Source: Archegozetes longisetosus (Eukaryota; Arthropoda; Arachnida; Sarcoptiformes; Trhypochthoniidae). Taken from it: DNA of 64,000 nucleotides. Each line of letters begins with the position of its first letter. Within the stretch, counting starts at the first letter, position 1. Location of the stretch: positions 10,943,843-11,007,842 of the forward strand of contig JAEMBT020000003.1 in NCBI GenBank assembly GCA_018873245.2, written 5' to 3'. Both the position numbers and the translations under genes were made by a program. Shown here piece by piece: positions 1-12,406 of this stretch. Under the pieces are notes generated by a model. It ran no database searches, was not told the origin of the DNA, and was given only the letters and a program-made list of their open reading frames with translations.

Positions 1-3000
1 GACAAATAGTAAAATCGTTCTTCGAAAACTTGGTATTAAATTATACAGAATTGTTGATCAAGCATGAAATTTCTTTAATCCTGATACTCGAAGTTAAAAT
101 GTTTTGATCAGATGATTGAATAAGTAGTATTGAGCTCTATCGATTAATAGCTGTCAGGAATAAAGTTGATACTGAGTTGCTGTTCATTGCTGTATTAATT
201 GAAAGAATTTCAGTTCTAAACTTGTTTATTAGTACTCTTGTAAGAGATAAGCAGGTAAAATCTGAAAACTGAAACTCCGAAGGCATTTAATTATTTGATG
301 TGATTTAAGTAAATTTATTAATAATGAAATACTAGAATCTACTTTTGAAATCCCATTTAATTAATTAAAATCCCATATTCATGAAAACTTTTAGATATGC
401 TGAAAACGCGAAAAATAATCTAAATGTACTTCAAATCACATGATCTTTGAGAGACTGCCCAGTCGAGGAATTTTGAAAGAATTCAAAATATGTTAGCATT
501 GTATTAAAGGATAAGAACATGGAAGTATTATTCTGTTCAGTAATGCAAACTCACTGATTAATTCCTCTTTTGTGAAATGGTTTGTTGAATATTTCAAGTT
601 TCTTTGGTAGCGAGTCATTGAATAAAAGATTTAACTAAAAGCCCAGAAGAAAAATAGAAGATTTCTATAAATCAAGACCAACCATAATCTTCGTGTTAAC
701 TGAATGAACTATGAACATTAAAGTATTGATTTGCAGGCAATGATTAATTGCTCGAGATAAAATACTCCTTCTTTAATCAAAGGAACTTGCTCTTTTCTGA
801 ATATCAATATTCGTTTATCATATTAATCAGAACTTATATAAGATTTTGATAGAGATGAATGCTGGCGAAGTTCTGATTGTATCTTTGATTAATTCAATAT
901 AGCTAATTCAATGCTCAGTTGCAACCATTAATCTAATACTCATTTTTCAAAATATATATTTGCTGTTATCTTCTAAACTCATATATTGAGTGCAATTTTT
1001 TCTTTATTATTACTCATTGATCAGTTCAAACTTATGAATAAGGTTAAAGATAAATCAAAGGATTGTTTCGCAATCATCACATTTCGTTTAAAAACACTTT
1101 AGTATGAAAAACGATGTCTACAATAAAGGAGACAGCTTTTGTTTATAGAACTTATTCGTCAACTAATTATTGTGATCAAGAAATAACTTCTGAGACTCTA
1201 TTAAGAGTTGAGACAGTATGATTAAAAGAGTTAAACTTTGTTTAGAAAATAATGAACATTACATATTTGAATTCCCATATCTAAACACTAATTTTATGAT
1301 ATTAAGTTTGATTGTTAAAAATTTTGTTTCAAAATATAAAATTTTGAATCAATGAGTAATTTATTTCATGTCTGATTAAAATATCAAAACACAAAAAGCT
1401 TTAATTGCCTTATCTCAGTTTAGAAGTTAACGGAGCATACCCTATACCTGTAGACGAGCTTCATTTCATAAAATATAATTATAATTAGAGCGTTGCAATT
1501 TATGTAATCATCCACAAATTATGAGCCAAATGTTAGAGCATATTATTCCCTTTTCTATATGCTGCCGTCATGAAAAGCAGTTAAGAAAAACGTAACTCAT
1601 GAAACGATTCACAAAAATAACGTCAATCAGTAATTTATGATTGTTAAGATATTGACGGACCTTATTAGGCTGTCGCATAGAAAATAAGTTTAAAGGGGAG
1701 CGAAACTAAACAAATAACAAATAGCGTGTGAATGAATACATATTTAGCAATGCTTTAGTTATAATTGTCTGTCATTGACTGAAGAATAGGAAATTGCAAT
1801 ATATATAATCAAGATATTAAACTTTGTTATCTAAATCAATTATATTCATATAAATACACTCAAGTTCTGAGGTCTTCTAAGCTCCATTTGTGGAATGTTG
1901 ACCAAGTAGATAGGTTCCACTCTATGAATCCAGTCTATTAATAGATCCGCTTTTCATAATACCTCTAGTGCTTTGCTCAAAGCTATTTGGATATAATTTT
2001 CCAAATCGTTTACCATGTTACTTGAAGAAAAATAATCTCATTAAATCTTTAATTTTCTATTACATATGAAAGTGAAACATCTATATAGTTCAAATAACAT
2101 ACAGATAAATTCAAAAAAGCGTTAAACTAATTTCTTACTAATATCAGATATGGTTATATCCTCAATTGTTCTATGCCAAAAGTTACTGAAAATAATTTGC
2201 AAGTTTTTTATCCTTACGAAGATACGAACCTCCAATCTCTTTTCTTAAACTCATAAACTCGTTTTTACTTTGGTCTTACTTTGGTCTATCACCTAGAGTA
2301 ATAGACCAATGTGCGACAATAAAGTAACTTATTTTAGATAACGTTTTGATGATTTGACTTCAGTTCATTTCATCATTAGGTCAAAACATGATTCAAAAAG
2401 CATTACTTAAGCATATCTTTGGAATATATGTTTGATAAGAAACTATATCTTGACAGATATGAATCTCTTCTTTAGTTCTTTCACTAAGAGGTCAATTTAA
2501 AGCCTTTTTGAATTTATCTGTACATTTCCAACTTATTCTACTCAAACAAATGTGATTAGAGTAGTTTATTGTTACTAAGCGTGCCTATTTTATTCAAGTT
2601 TGGGGAATGCAGAAGAATCGTGTCGAAAAAGGGATTAAAAGCACTGAATACTAGTGCTAACATTGATCGTTGCCGATTTTGCCAATTGTTGTTGCAATTA
2701 TAAAAACTCAAAATCTTAAATTTTTCAAAAAATCATTAAACCAATACTCTTCATGCTCCCATTATACATATTCATATTCTGGGGATCAAGAATCATGTAC
2801 TATGGTTATAAAATATTTAAAGCGCTATTCGTACTTTTTCTGGACTCTAGCTCTTGTCATGTTCAGTCTTTAGATATTGATATTACAGCTTTAGTCGTTT
2901 AAACATATCTTTATTAAAACTGTTGCCTGAAGCTACTTCCTGAGACCTCAAAAGTCAAAATCTCGAAACCTTATTTGACCTATCCTTATACTCTGATTGT

Positions 3001-4636
3001 CAAAATGCTTATACCGTTTTATTACAAGGAATAAACTATGCTTAGTAAATATTAAAATATGAAAAACAACAATCAACAATAAGTTGAGATATGAATGAAC
3101 AAGCAGTATTTCTTATTCATAAGTTCAACTTTTTTATTTACTTATCTAGACATGCAGACCTATACTTAAGGACTAGTTTAAGTAACTAATTGATAAGAAC
3201 GATAGCTAAATGGTTTTTATTAGCCATTATGCAAATAAATAAGTGCTCGGAGAAAAAATCGTACAAAATTCAATTATATATAACTTTCTTATTAGTGAAT
3301 GAAAACGAAAGACATTCTACATAGAATCAACCTAAGAATAGATAAATAATTTTAGTTTAGGTAATTGCTGATGGTGGTCTGTTATCTATAACCACAAGTA
3401 TTCGAGTTCTAATACTCGAAAATAGACTTTGAAAATAGCTTTCTGGCAGTTTCTTCATTTCTCTTTTAATTTTTCGATCAATTATTCAACAAATTCAGTT
3501 TTAAGAGATGGATGTGCAAAAATACGAATCACTACTGTAACCATTTAAATCATCGATTGTCAATAACTTTCATGTTCTATTATGTGTTTTGAATGATGAC
3601 TTAAGTGCACGCATTCTCAATTTATTAAAGCAATTTTCATTCGAACTTTTTAATTCCATGTTTAACTAAATAACTTTTAGCAGTTTTATAGAAAATATTT
3701 AGTTCTTTTTCAAATTATACATAACTTTTAAAAATTGTTTAACATTTCGCTCAGCTTATTCTTTCATTCTCTTTTTGATTTTTAGGCTTTCAGCCACTGC
3801 CAGGCTTCCTTTTGAGTTATTTTCACTTTCTGCTCGATTTATTATATGATAAACAGCTCTTGGGCTCACTTTCTGTCTTTAAAAGATTTGACAGCACTTG
3901 GTTTTCTTTATCCGTATTTTTTAAATAGAAACTTGCAATGAACATTTTACTATAGCTTTGAATTAATGTTTGCATATTTACTAATTATATTAATTTATGC
4001 AAACTATATTCAATTCTAAAAACTACAGTAAGTACAAGATTAGCTCATATACTCAAATGTTTTGGAAAGCAATCTATATGTGTATTACATATAGGCTAAT
4101 TTTGTGCGGATATTTTCTCCTAGCATCTTATTAATACTAGATCGAAAGAAAAGCCTCTGTCAAATCTTTATTTAATACATGCATAATAGTCTCGCTTGAA
4201 TTCATTTAAGAACATTATCTTTTGGTAATAAACCATAGTGAGATTAAATCTTTAGAATCCTTCGAAGATTTGAGACATTTCATAATACAAAAAAGATCTG
4301 AATCTAATTCAAATAGTAGGAAAATAATAATTTGGTTTTGGGTTTAATAGTGAATAATAGGAATAAGCTCGCTAAATGACGGGTCAAGTATAAGGTATGA
4401 AATTTCAATGAAACTTCAAGTACAAAATGAGTAAATAAAATCATTTGAAAGATTTAGCATAAATTATCATAGCATTTGATTGACATGAAAATATTTTGAA
4501 AAAAATTCTATTATAATTTTAATGAAAATCTACGATCAAAAGTAGTTTATAGGTTTAGTTGAATTGAAATCTTTGTCAAACATTATAATCAATATCGAAA
4601 AATACGTCAAATTTAATTTGATTTCCAGTTTTACGA
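1..4636. other. Gene-free AT-rich region
   Basis: No coding region is supported here. The only ORF of note (2670-2873, +) starts at a non-ATG codon, has no recognisable similarity and looks like chance. One dispersed repeat copy lies near 964-1475 and is listed separately. A short hairpin around 2278-2306 (TTGGTCTAT against ATAGACCAA) is visible. Nothing else in this stretch is recognised. Confidence 0.6.
964..1475 (+). repeat. Dispersed repeat, copy 1 (second copy near 21.2 kb)
   Basis: This stretch aligns by eye, with many gaps, to 21193-21700 in the same orientation. Shared landmarks in order are TAAACTCA..TTGAGT, a CAATTTTTTCTTTA-like block, ATAGAACTTATTCGTCAA, CTAAACACTA, GATTAAAATATCAAA and a GCTTTAATTGC / CCTTTAACTGC block. 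Identity is roughly two thirds, so both copies are old. Neither contains an ORF I recognise. The family is unknown. Confidence 0.55.
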
Positions 4637-4640
4637 TTAA

Positions 4641-5549
4641 AGGATTATGGTCGGATAAGAAGTATGTGCTCAAACCGAATAATTGGTACAACTATTTGTA
4701 GTTTCCTCGTTCCCCATCAAACATATACAGGAAAATTTTCAAAAGTAACTGAAAACGGAGTTTTGAATTTTTTCAAAAAATTTTACTGAAGGATCTATGA
4801 GCGAAAAATGAATTTTAAAAGTTAATTTAACCCCTTTGCCCACCTTCAAACTTAATGGAATTTTCAAATGTTATAGATACTTGTTTGAAGATATTTTTTA
4901 CTAAGTAGCAAAGTAGTACAAGAGTTGCTAGGGGGTGTTTCGAGAAACTAAAAATTTACCGCCAAAATGTGCCTATTTTTATCATAGTAATATATAAGCG
5001 AATCGAAAATGATAGGCGAATCTAAGGTTGTCCATAAATTACGTTTAGATTCAATAAAAGGGGTCGGTTTAACAAAGTTGGAAATGGAAGGTATAACATC
5101 ACCTTTTTGTGTTACTCTAAGTTGAGCTAATAACTATATGCACATATAAACTAGTTCATTAACCTTAATATGCTGTAACCAATTCCTTAAATTAGTGCCA
5201 CTTATATAAAATAAGCTCTTAGTAATGGTAAATTTTTAGCTTCTCGAAACGCCCCCTAGCAACTTTTGTATTACTTTGCTACTTTGTGAAAAATATCTTC
5301 ACACAAGTATCTATAACATTTGAAAATTTCATTAAGTTTGAGGGTGGGCAAAGTGGTTAAATTTACTTTTAAAATTCATTTTTCGCTCATAGACCCTTCA
5401 GTAAAATTTTTCGAAAAAAATTCATAACTCCGCCTCCGGTTACTTTTGAAAATTTTCTTGCATATGGTTGATGGGGAACGAGGAATACTACAAATTAGTT
5501 GTACTAATTATTCGATTTGAGCACATTCTTCTTATCCGACCATTGTCCT
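4641..5549. mobile_element. Long-inverted-repeat element with TTAA flanks
   Basis: Two arms of about 320 bp (4641-4960 and 5227-5549) are inverted copies of each other at roughly 90% identity, separated by about 266 bp. The outer ends read AGGATTATGGTCGGATAAG on the left and AGGACAATGGTCGGATAAG on the right (reverse complement). Each end is bounded by TTAA (4637-4640 and 5550-5553), a target site typical of piggyBac-type transposition. The terminal bases are not the usual piggyBac CCY, so the superfamily is uncertain. There is no ORF, so it is non-autonomous. Transcription through it would give a hairpin with arms of about 320 bp. Confidence 0.8.
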
Positions 5550-6118
5550 TTAAGCACGTTAAAATTTATAGAAATTTCTTTATTATTTTAAATTCTTGAA
5601 TATTCTCAGTTGAAGTAAAAAATAATCTAACACTTTCTTAACTGTTAAGTTCGTTGTACATATTGATGAGTAACTTTTAACATTTTAAATCTTAAACATA
5701 ATTCAATTCAGAAACAATAAAACTAATTAAATTTTGTATGTAATTGAATCGATGCAATACAAACTTGTTTTTTGTGTCTTTTGTTAACCAATTGTTCGGT
5801 TAACTTAAAGTCAATAACAAAGTCTGAAAAGTTCTAAAAAGAATTTCTCAAAGTTCTTAATAAAATGAAGATTTTTTCACTCGAAACTTTTTCAACAAGC
5901 GAATGAGTTATCAAGTAATCAAAACACAGATTCACTATGAATTAACACATCCTCCAGGATTAAATGATTAAAAGTAAGATAAAAGTGAGCAAAAGTCATA
6001 TGATCAATCTATTAGTCCTTAATAATATTAAATAACTTAACAATAACAAGAAGTTAAATATAAACGATACTAAGACTAATTGAAAACTAACTAAATGTGA
6101 AATTTTACGATGGCTGTA

Positions 6119-6594
6119 GTTCGGAATAGTTCCCACTCGGAAAGTAAATGAAATGTATATTAATGTATCCTACATGAAGAGTAGGATCCAAAAATACGTG
6201 TCTTTATTGTCGGAAATGAATAGTTTATAATTTATCGGCTGTAATTATAGAAAAGTTTTTTAGCTATAGCTCGTTACATAATGAAGATATAATGATTTAT
6301 GCATTATAAGACTCAGCTTATTAAATGGAATCCAACAAGATATAGATCATGTAAATCGGATGCATAACTTCAAAGTTAGGTTAGGTTAGGTAATATGATT
6401 CATCATGGAACTCATCGTGATAAGAGTAAAATGATATCTTATTTGAGAGCCTGCGACGAGCGGGTACAAAGTTCTAGGTTAAAGGTCAAAGGTTAATTTC
6501 CGACAATAGAGATCCCTATTTTTGGACACTACTCTATAAGTGGCATACACCTATATAGGTCTCATCTAATTTCTCAATGGGAACTATTCTGAAC
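6119..6594. mobile_element. MITE with TA target site, contains (TTAGG)3
   Basis: The ends are inverted: GTTCGGAATAGTTCCCA at 6119 and GTTCAGAATAGTTCCCA as the reverse complement of the end at 6594. Both are flanked by TA (6117-6118 and 6595-6596). Similarity continues about 105 bp inward, including a shared TATTGTCGGAAAT block. The element is about 476 bp and has no ORF. Its centre holds three consecutive TTAGG units near 6378, the arthropod telomere unit, but far too few for a telomere. It is probably a Tc1/mariner-type non-autonomous element, judged from the TA duplication alone. Confidence 0.7.
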
Positions 6595-7199
6595 TATTTC
6601 CTTTACAATTTTCGAAAAGCCATCAATATTCAGATCAGATTAAAACACTATCCACAGTAGAAGCTTCATAAACACAACTATTAGATATTTCAGTTTCCTG
6701 GCAATAATCGCTTCTTCTATTATCTCACTGGCTACTGGCCAGCACCTTTCGGTAATCTTAATACCCTATCTCGAGCCCACAGGTCATGATAAGTCCAATG
6801 GTATCAACATTTTGTGCCTATGGCCATCACGGACTGAGCTTTTAAGATGTCAAGCAAATACTGTAGAAACATACGAAAACTATTATATAGATTTTTTGCT
6901 TTGACACGTACTGTACTTGTGATGTTCCATTGCTTCTTATATTTCCAATTAGGAGATCCTCATCATATTGAATATACTGTATCTCATTCTTAAACTTTAT
7001 TTTTAATTATGGATAAGTTCTATTGACTTCCAAAACTTAATTTCCTTTGAAAAATATCATATAATTTGAATCTTAATAATGGAATGCATTTACTATTTTC
7101 AGTGTAATTGGTTTGCAATGTTTGGTGTTTGATGAGAAACTATTTATTAATAATTTTAAATTATGCTCGATGAGACCTTTCGAATGATATCTATCCTAA

Positions 7200-7637
7200 C
7201 CCTTCGTCACAACTTAATATCCAAAAACATAAAATTAACTGTGGGATAAAATGTTACCCCATGTTTTCCACCCTTTATATCCGTTCTAGGTTAGTCTGAA
7301 TGCTTTGAGAATCAAGGTTAGCCCTTGTTTTCGAAGTTTTAATTTACTAATTAATTAATTTCTAGTTATTATCTGCTACAGCGTCACCAGTGGTTCAAAT
7401 TGCTAGTAGCGAAATTACAGTACTGTGATGTTAGGGAAAATTTCTGTCCTCAGCCAAGCATGTTGCCAGAAAAAATTTTAAATAAAGTTATAAGTTTTAA
7501 TTAACCATATTTTTTGTCATTCAAAGACAGATATATGACTGAGGAATACCTAAATTCTCAAGAAACATTTTGTTGATTTTTGGGACAACTTTAAAGTCAA
7601 ACTTGGGAACATTTTACCCCACAGTTGCAACGAAAGG
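7200..7637. mobile_element. piggyBac-like MITE
   Basis: The left end reads CCCTTCGTCACAAC. The right end, reverse-complemented, reads CCTTTCGTTGCAACTGTGGG. The right end abuts TTAA (7638-7641) and the left end CTAA (7196-7199), a near match. Internal blocks GGGGTAAAATGTTCCC (right arm) and GGGATAAAATGTTACCCC (left arm) also correspond. CCYT-type ends with TTAA targets and a GGGGTAAAAT motif are what I expect of piggyBac-like elements. It is about 438 bp with no ORF, so it is non-autonomous. Confidence 0.65.
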
Positions 7638-7932
7638 TTAATATATTTCATAGGGGCCAATTTCCCACTGATTTAGGGATAAGCTCTTTGTTTATGAACT
7701 TATAAAAAGTGCATTTTAACCTAATGCCTTTCTAATTAGTTAATTAAGTACAAAGTAGTTAACGTGTTTTGATAGCAGTCATATCAAAAGCTTTATCTCT
7801 GATGACTAATTTCAGTTTTAAAATGTCCACCCTGTACAGTATAATAAAATACCGAATGAATGGCATTCATTCAAAACCTTAATAATCTTTCATAGCAACC
7901 AAAAGCGACACGTTATTATTGTGATGCTATGC

Positions 7933-8361
7933 CAGGCCTCACCAGACTTTTCTCACTTGAGAGCCCAAAAGGGAAAATAATTCGAGCCGAGAACTAAATA
8001 TTAATTTTATTGAAAAGTTCATTTAACAATTACCTATATCAATAACGCTAAAAATTGAATCACTAAAGGAAGTGTGACTTAATCTCTTTAAATGAGAAAA
8101 ATGTCAATTACAATCATATGATTTCATTTCTTGGAATGAATGACAGCTTCAAATAATAAAACCACTAATTGAACAACAACGATTCTTTTACTTTAGTACA
8201 AAAAATAGCATTCAAGGAATTTCAATACAGATCGTATAGAACACTAAAGCCTTTACTAGAAATGCTTTTAAGAACTAATATTTATATTTTCTCGAAAGTC
8301 GCGCGAGCCATGAATTAAAGTTTCGCAAGCCGCAGTTTGACCCGTGGTTTGGCGAGGCCTA
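7933..8361. mobile_element. hAT-like MITE with diverged 8-bp target duplication
   Basis: The terminal inverted repeats are CAGGCCTCACCAGAC (left) and TAGGCCTCGCCAAAC (right, reverse complement), a hAT-style YAGG..TC end. The 8 bases outside each end are TGCTATGC (7925-7932) and CGCTATAC (8362-8369). They match at 6 of 8 positions, and both differences are transitions, which fits an aged 8-bp duplication. The element is about 429 bp and has no ORF. Confidence 0.65.
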
Positions 8362-8871
8362 CGCTATACATCAGATCATAATATAGAGGACAAGTTTGAA
8401 AGCCTTTGGCTGCCCCTTTCGTTTACAGCTGACATGTTTCATATACTTGTTGCTGTTGTAAACTATTCTGTATACTAAGTGCAGTGTTTATGTGTGACTG
8501 GGCTGTATATTTTAAAGTAGCTCCTATGATCAAAGTTTTGCAAAGGGTTTATTTTAAATCGAGTTTGATTTATTGCTATTAATAACAACTTTCTATTACT
8601 ACTACTTTGAAGCCAATTTTACCGCATTCTGTAATCATCGTTCAATAAAAACTTGAAATAAAATTTTTCATTTTATTTTTGTTCAATTGAAAGTACAGAA
8701 AATTCTATTTAAATTCAAAAAAATTACTAAATTTTTTTTAATTTTTTATAAAAATCAAAAGAGAATTAAATTTTTTTAAAACAATACAAGTATTACATGA
8801 AATGAAAGAAAAAGCACTTATCTAGAGAAAATTAATGAATCAAACCCATACAAATATTGAATGACAAATTC

Positions 8872-9974
8872 TTAAACTTCTGCTTCAAAACATCCGATAG
8901 AAGTCAATAGTTTAGCGCATTCTTCGCGCATATTCGGGTTCGGATCACGTATTACCAGATCTTGAATGTGTCTAATCGGCAAAACTTGTTTCATCTCTTT
9001 ATACAGTTCTATATCTTTTGATTCGAGAATCAAATTATGGATTAATTTCAACGAAACAATTCTCGACTCGATGTCAAATTTAGGACTGGAACTCATCAAA
9101 TTTATCGCCAATTCTTTGACCAAACCTCTCTTTCTGAGCATAACTTGCAATCCATTTGCACTGAGACTTATGTTAAACAAAGCCATTAACAAAAGTCTAC
9201 TAATTTGAGTATTTATTCGGTAATTAATAGCATTTCTCTTCATAATGATTATGGAATCAATCCATTCGTTCACATCACTTATGACTAAAGCTCCTCTTCT
9301 CACAGGATCTGAACCAAAAATATTAGTTACTATACCAAAAATCGATGCAATAATTCTAAATCTTCAAAACTATTACTATTACTAATGAATTGCTTAATAA
9401 CCAACAGAATGGTTGTCATAAATGGTTTGAAAACTTGTTCACAATTAATACAATTGTTAATCGTTTCGTCGAATTGTGTTATTCTCCAAATGAGTGAAAG
9501 TATTGCTTCCATAAATTGATTGCAACTGTTCAGTTCATTACTAATTAAATGATCATTATTTTGATTGACCATTAATTGAGTGCAAGTGTTATCCCATTCC
9601 ATTTCTTCTTTTAATTGCTTATATAAATTGCGAACAAATTCTAATTCTTTTTTATACTTTAATTCACGTCTTAAGCAATTATCTAATTGTTGTTTCAATA
9701 AATGTTTTTCCGCCAAACTTGACTCAAAGTTTTCTTCAAATACTTTGAGATTATTACTAATTTGTTTAATTAAATCGTTGATCGATTTGACAATTGATCC
9801 ATTAATTAATAATTTATTCGAAAAATGTTTCGATAATTCGTTTTGAAATTCATTTAATTGTTCGATGAACTCAATTAAATTGTTTTGAATAACAATTGTT
9901 TTATTAATAACTAAATGCATTAATGAGTTATTTATTTGAATATTGTCTTCATTTAATTTGTTGTTCAAATCCAT
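8872..9974 (-). CDS. HSF2BP: HSF2BP/MEILB2-like protein, apparent 1-nt frameshift
   Basis: Intronless gene read from ATG at 9974 to a stop at 8872. The N-terminal ~210 residues hold a predicted coiled coil rich in Leu, Asn and Glu. The C-terminal ~140 residues are armadillo-like helices with blocks such as LLLMALFNISLSANGL, which parallel the MLMSLYNVSINLKGL region of vertebrate HSF2BP, and the order of blocks agrees through to the C-terminus. In vertebrates HSF2BP binds BRCA2 and helps load RAD51/DMC1 in meiosis; a similar role here is inference. The first frame stops at TAG near 9330, but the next frame is open across the stop and reads FGIVTNIFGSDPVRRG, matching the family. One extra T in the five-T run at about 9344-9348 would join the frames, giving 367 residues against 334 in human. 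An intron is unlikely: the only GT-AG gap would be 27 nt and leaves the wrong frame. So this is either an assembly indel or a recent loss. Confidence 0.78.
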
Positions 9975-12406
9975 TATTAGTTAATAACTTATTTGTTAAT
10001 AAAAACAAATGACTCACATTAGTGATTGTTCGGATTTAATGCCAATAAACAACAGCCGTTTATGTACTGCAACATTATTTTTATGTAACGGTTAACAGTT
10101 TTCAAGTTTTGTTTTTTTAAAGACTATGGGTTTTGACACTTTCAGATGTGATATTTTTGTTCTAGTATTGTCTGAATATTCCTAAAATAGATCTAAACAT
10201 TGAACTGTTTTGTTGTTCATTTTTTAATAATTGATTAGTAGAATTGAAGTCTTTATAGTTATTACTAATAACTTAATAGTTGTTTATATTATAAAGGCAA
10301 TGAGTGATCTAAGTTTATTGAAAGTTTAAAATTGAATAAGAACTAGTATGCCATGAACTGATTCAATTGCTATTGAATTGGAGACACAATGATGTGTCTA
10401 CCATTATCTGATGTGTTGTGTTTGGGATACGAACAAACTGCGAAAATGATTGCTTTAATGTAAACAAATGTTTTATTTGAGTGGACAATATGAACAAAAC
10501 TTTTCAATTGATCGCTAACGCAAATGCAAACTATTCGCAAGATATGGACATTAAATGGCTGGCAAGCAAAATGATCAAACCAAACCATTTGAAATACTTT
10601 CAATTTGCTTGTCTTTAATTGGTAAGTCATTGCTTTAAAAAGATATCAACTATTGAGTCAATACAAGACATATTACTTAATCATATTGAGAGTTATCCTC
10701 AATTTATCAAAACAAGTGCATCAAAACTGCATTTATTCGACTATTTATGCAAAAGGTTTGAGAAGTTTAGCACTAATCTTGATAAAAGAAATACTCTGAA
10801 TCGTTTAAACTAAAGCGCTATTATATTTGAACGGAACCGACGGTTTTAAACACTGACCACTTATTGTCTGAAAACTCATCTAATGAACTAAGTTTTTATA
10901 TTCCTATTATAGCTATTTTGACTGATTCATATGTTCCAAATACTATTGAGCTAAACGTCGAAACGAATTAAAGAGTTATATTGAACTCAACATATCTTCA
11001 ATATTAGCATTGTTAGAGATAGAATCACAAGTTTGTCGACCGAACCACTTTTTCAGTTGTTGTAACCACATGGTAAAACTTGCTTGGCTACATATCTGAT
11101 AAAGATGATCGAAAATGACGAGCAATCGATTAAATCATCCAAAACGATTTGTTTTCAATTCCATCCGAAGCTTACGGTTATATATATATGAATCTCCATT
11201 GACTGGTGCGCAACAATATTCATATGTTATAGGCAACAGATAAGTATAGAACCCGACCATTTCAGTCATTATTATCGAGGAAAATAAAATGATGTTTGCA
11301 ACGATCATTCATCACACTAAACTTAGGAAACTGATGCGAATCGCGCAATTCAAATAAATTTTTGTTTGTTTAGTTCATATCATTTAATAATGTATAAAAA
11401 TTTTATAAATTAATATTTTCCTTATATTTTAATTGAAATATATCATTTGTTTGGAACGCTTGTAATAGTTTGTAAGAAGTTTATGTAAAATTACTCAAAC
11501 ATTTAGCATTTTCCTTAACTGTAAGGTTGTCAATAGTTAAAGTTCTATAAGAACTGAATTACAAGCTTTATTTAACTTTTATAACATATGCTTTGTTTTA
11601 TTAACTTTCTGAATATCACGAACAGATCTGGTAATCACGTTTTTGAAAGCTTCGGATAAATGCTGTTATTTCGAAAAACAAGAAACTACACAATTTATTT
11701 TACTTCGAAAAGTCACAGATCTTAATCAAATAAACACAGAATTTGAGATCAACACAAAAAATAGAAAAATCTAGTTACAGGAAAACACATTCAGAAAAAA
11801 TTGAATAATATTTTTCTACAAAAATTGGTAAAATTGTCTCTTCAAAACAAGTAACAATTCTAGAGTTGAGCGTATTCTCGGGTCGTATTTGGATCATCCA
11901 TTAGATCCGATTAAGCCTTTTTAGCATAACATTTCTCTCGTCTCTTTATTCAATTACAAATCTCTTGATCTTAATACCAAATCGAGTCGATTCCAAGGAT
12001 AGAAGTAAAACCTCTAATAATGAAGCAATTCTTAATTCCATCACTTCTCATTCAAATCAAACCTTGATTAAAATTATGGATGGATTAGGGTTGAATCGAA
12101 AACTAAGTTCTCCTAAAGACTAAACCTTAATCGTCTCAAATTAAATATTGATTAACTTTTTCTTAGGAACTTAAATTCTGACTTGTCTTAACTTTTTCCT
12201 ATTGGTGAAAATTTAATAAAAATTCAATGACGTGAAAGCTGAGTTAGTTTCTGAATTTTATTACAAATATTATTATCACTTTACTTATACAAGAGTTTTA
12301 TGAATCGAAAACACTGTAAGTCATGCGAAACGGTTTTTTATATCAATCAGCTTACTACCAACTATTCAAAGTCGCATAAATTATTTTATGAAGATAACTT
12401 TAACTC
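9975..12406. other. Intergenic, with an unidentified coding-like decayed stretch
   Basis: Between about 10510 and 11250 the + strand shows short open segments interrupted by stops and frame changes. One segment at 10628-10813 reads QDILLNHIESYPQFIKTSAS in part; another near 10830-10970 reads LLSENSSNELSFYIPIIAIL in part. The amino-acid mix is less random than in surrounding DNA, so a decayed gene is possible, but I do not recognise a family. The rest (11260-12406) is AT-rich with nothing identified. Confidence 0.3.

Larger units (their letters stand above)
5554..8871. other. Intergenic, element-rich
   Basis: No gene is supported. Three inverted-repeat elements (6119-6594, 7200-7637 and 7933-8361) are annotated separately. 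The remaining DNA is AT-rich, with no ORF or RNA gene that I recognise. Confidence 0.6.

Noticed and set aside
6377..6392. (TTAGG)3 as a telomere or interstitial telomeric array
   Set aside because: Only three units, inside a transposon; telomere-derived arrays are longer. It only hints at arthropod origin.
9303..9330. A 27-nt intron joining the two HSF2BP-like ORFs
   Set aside because: It is far below usual intron size, it would put the second part in the wrong frame, and the skipped bases themselves encode family-conserved residues.
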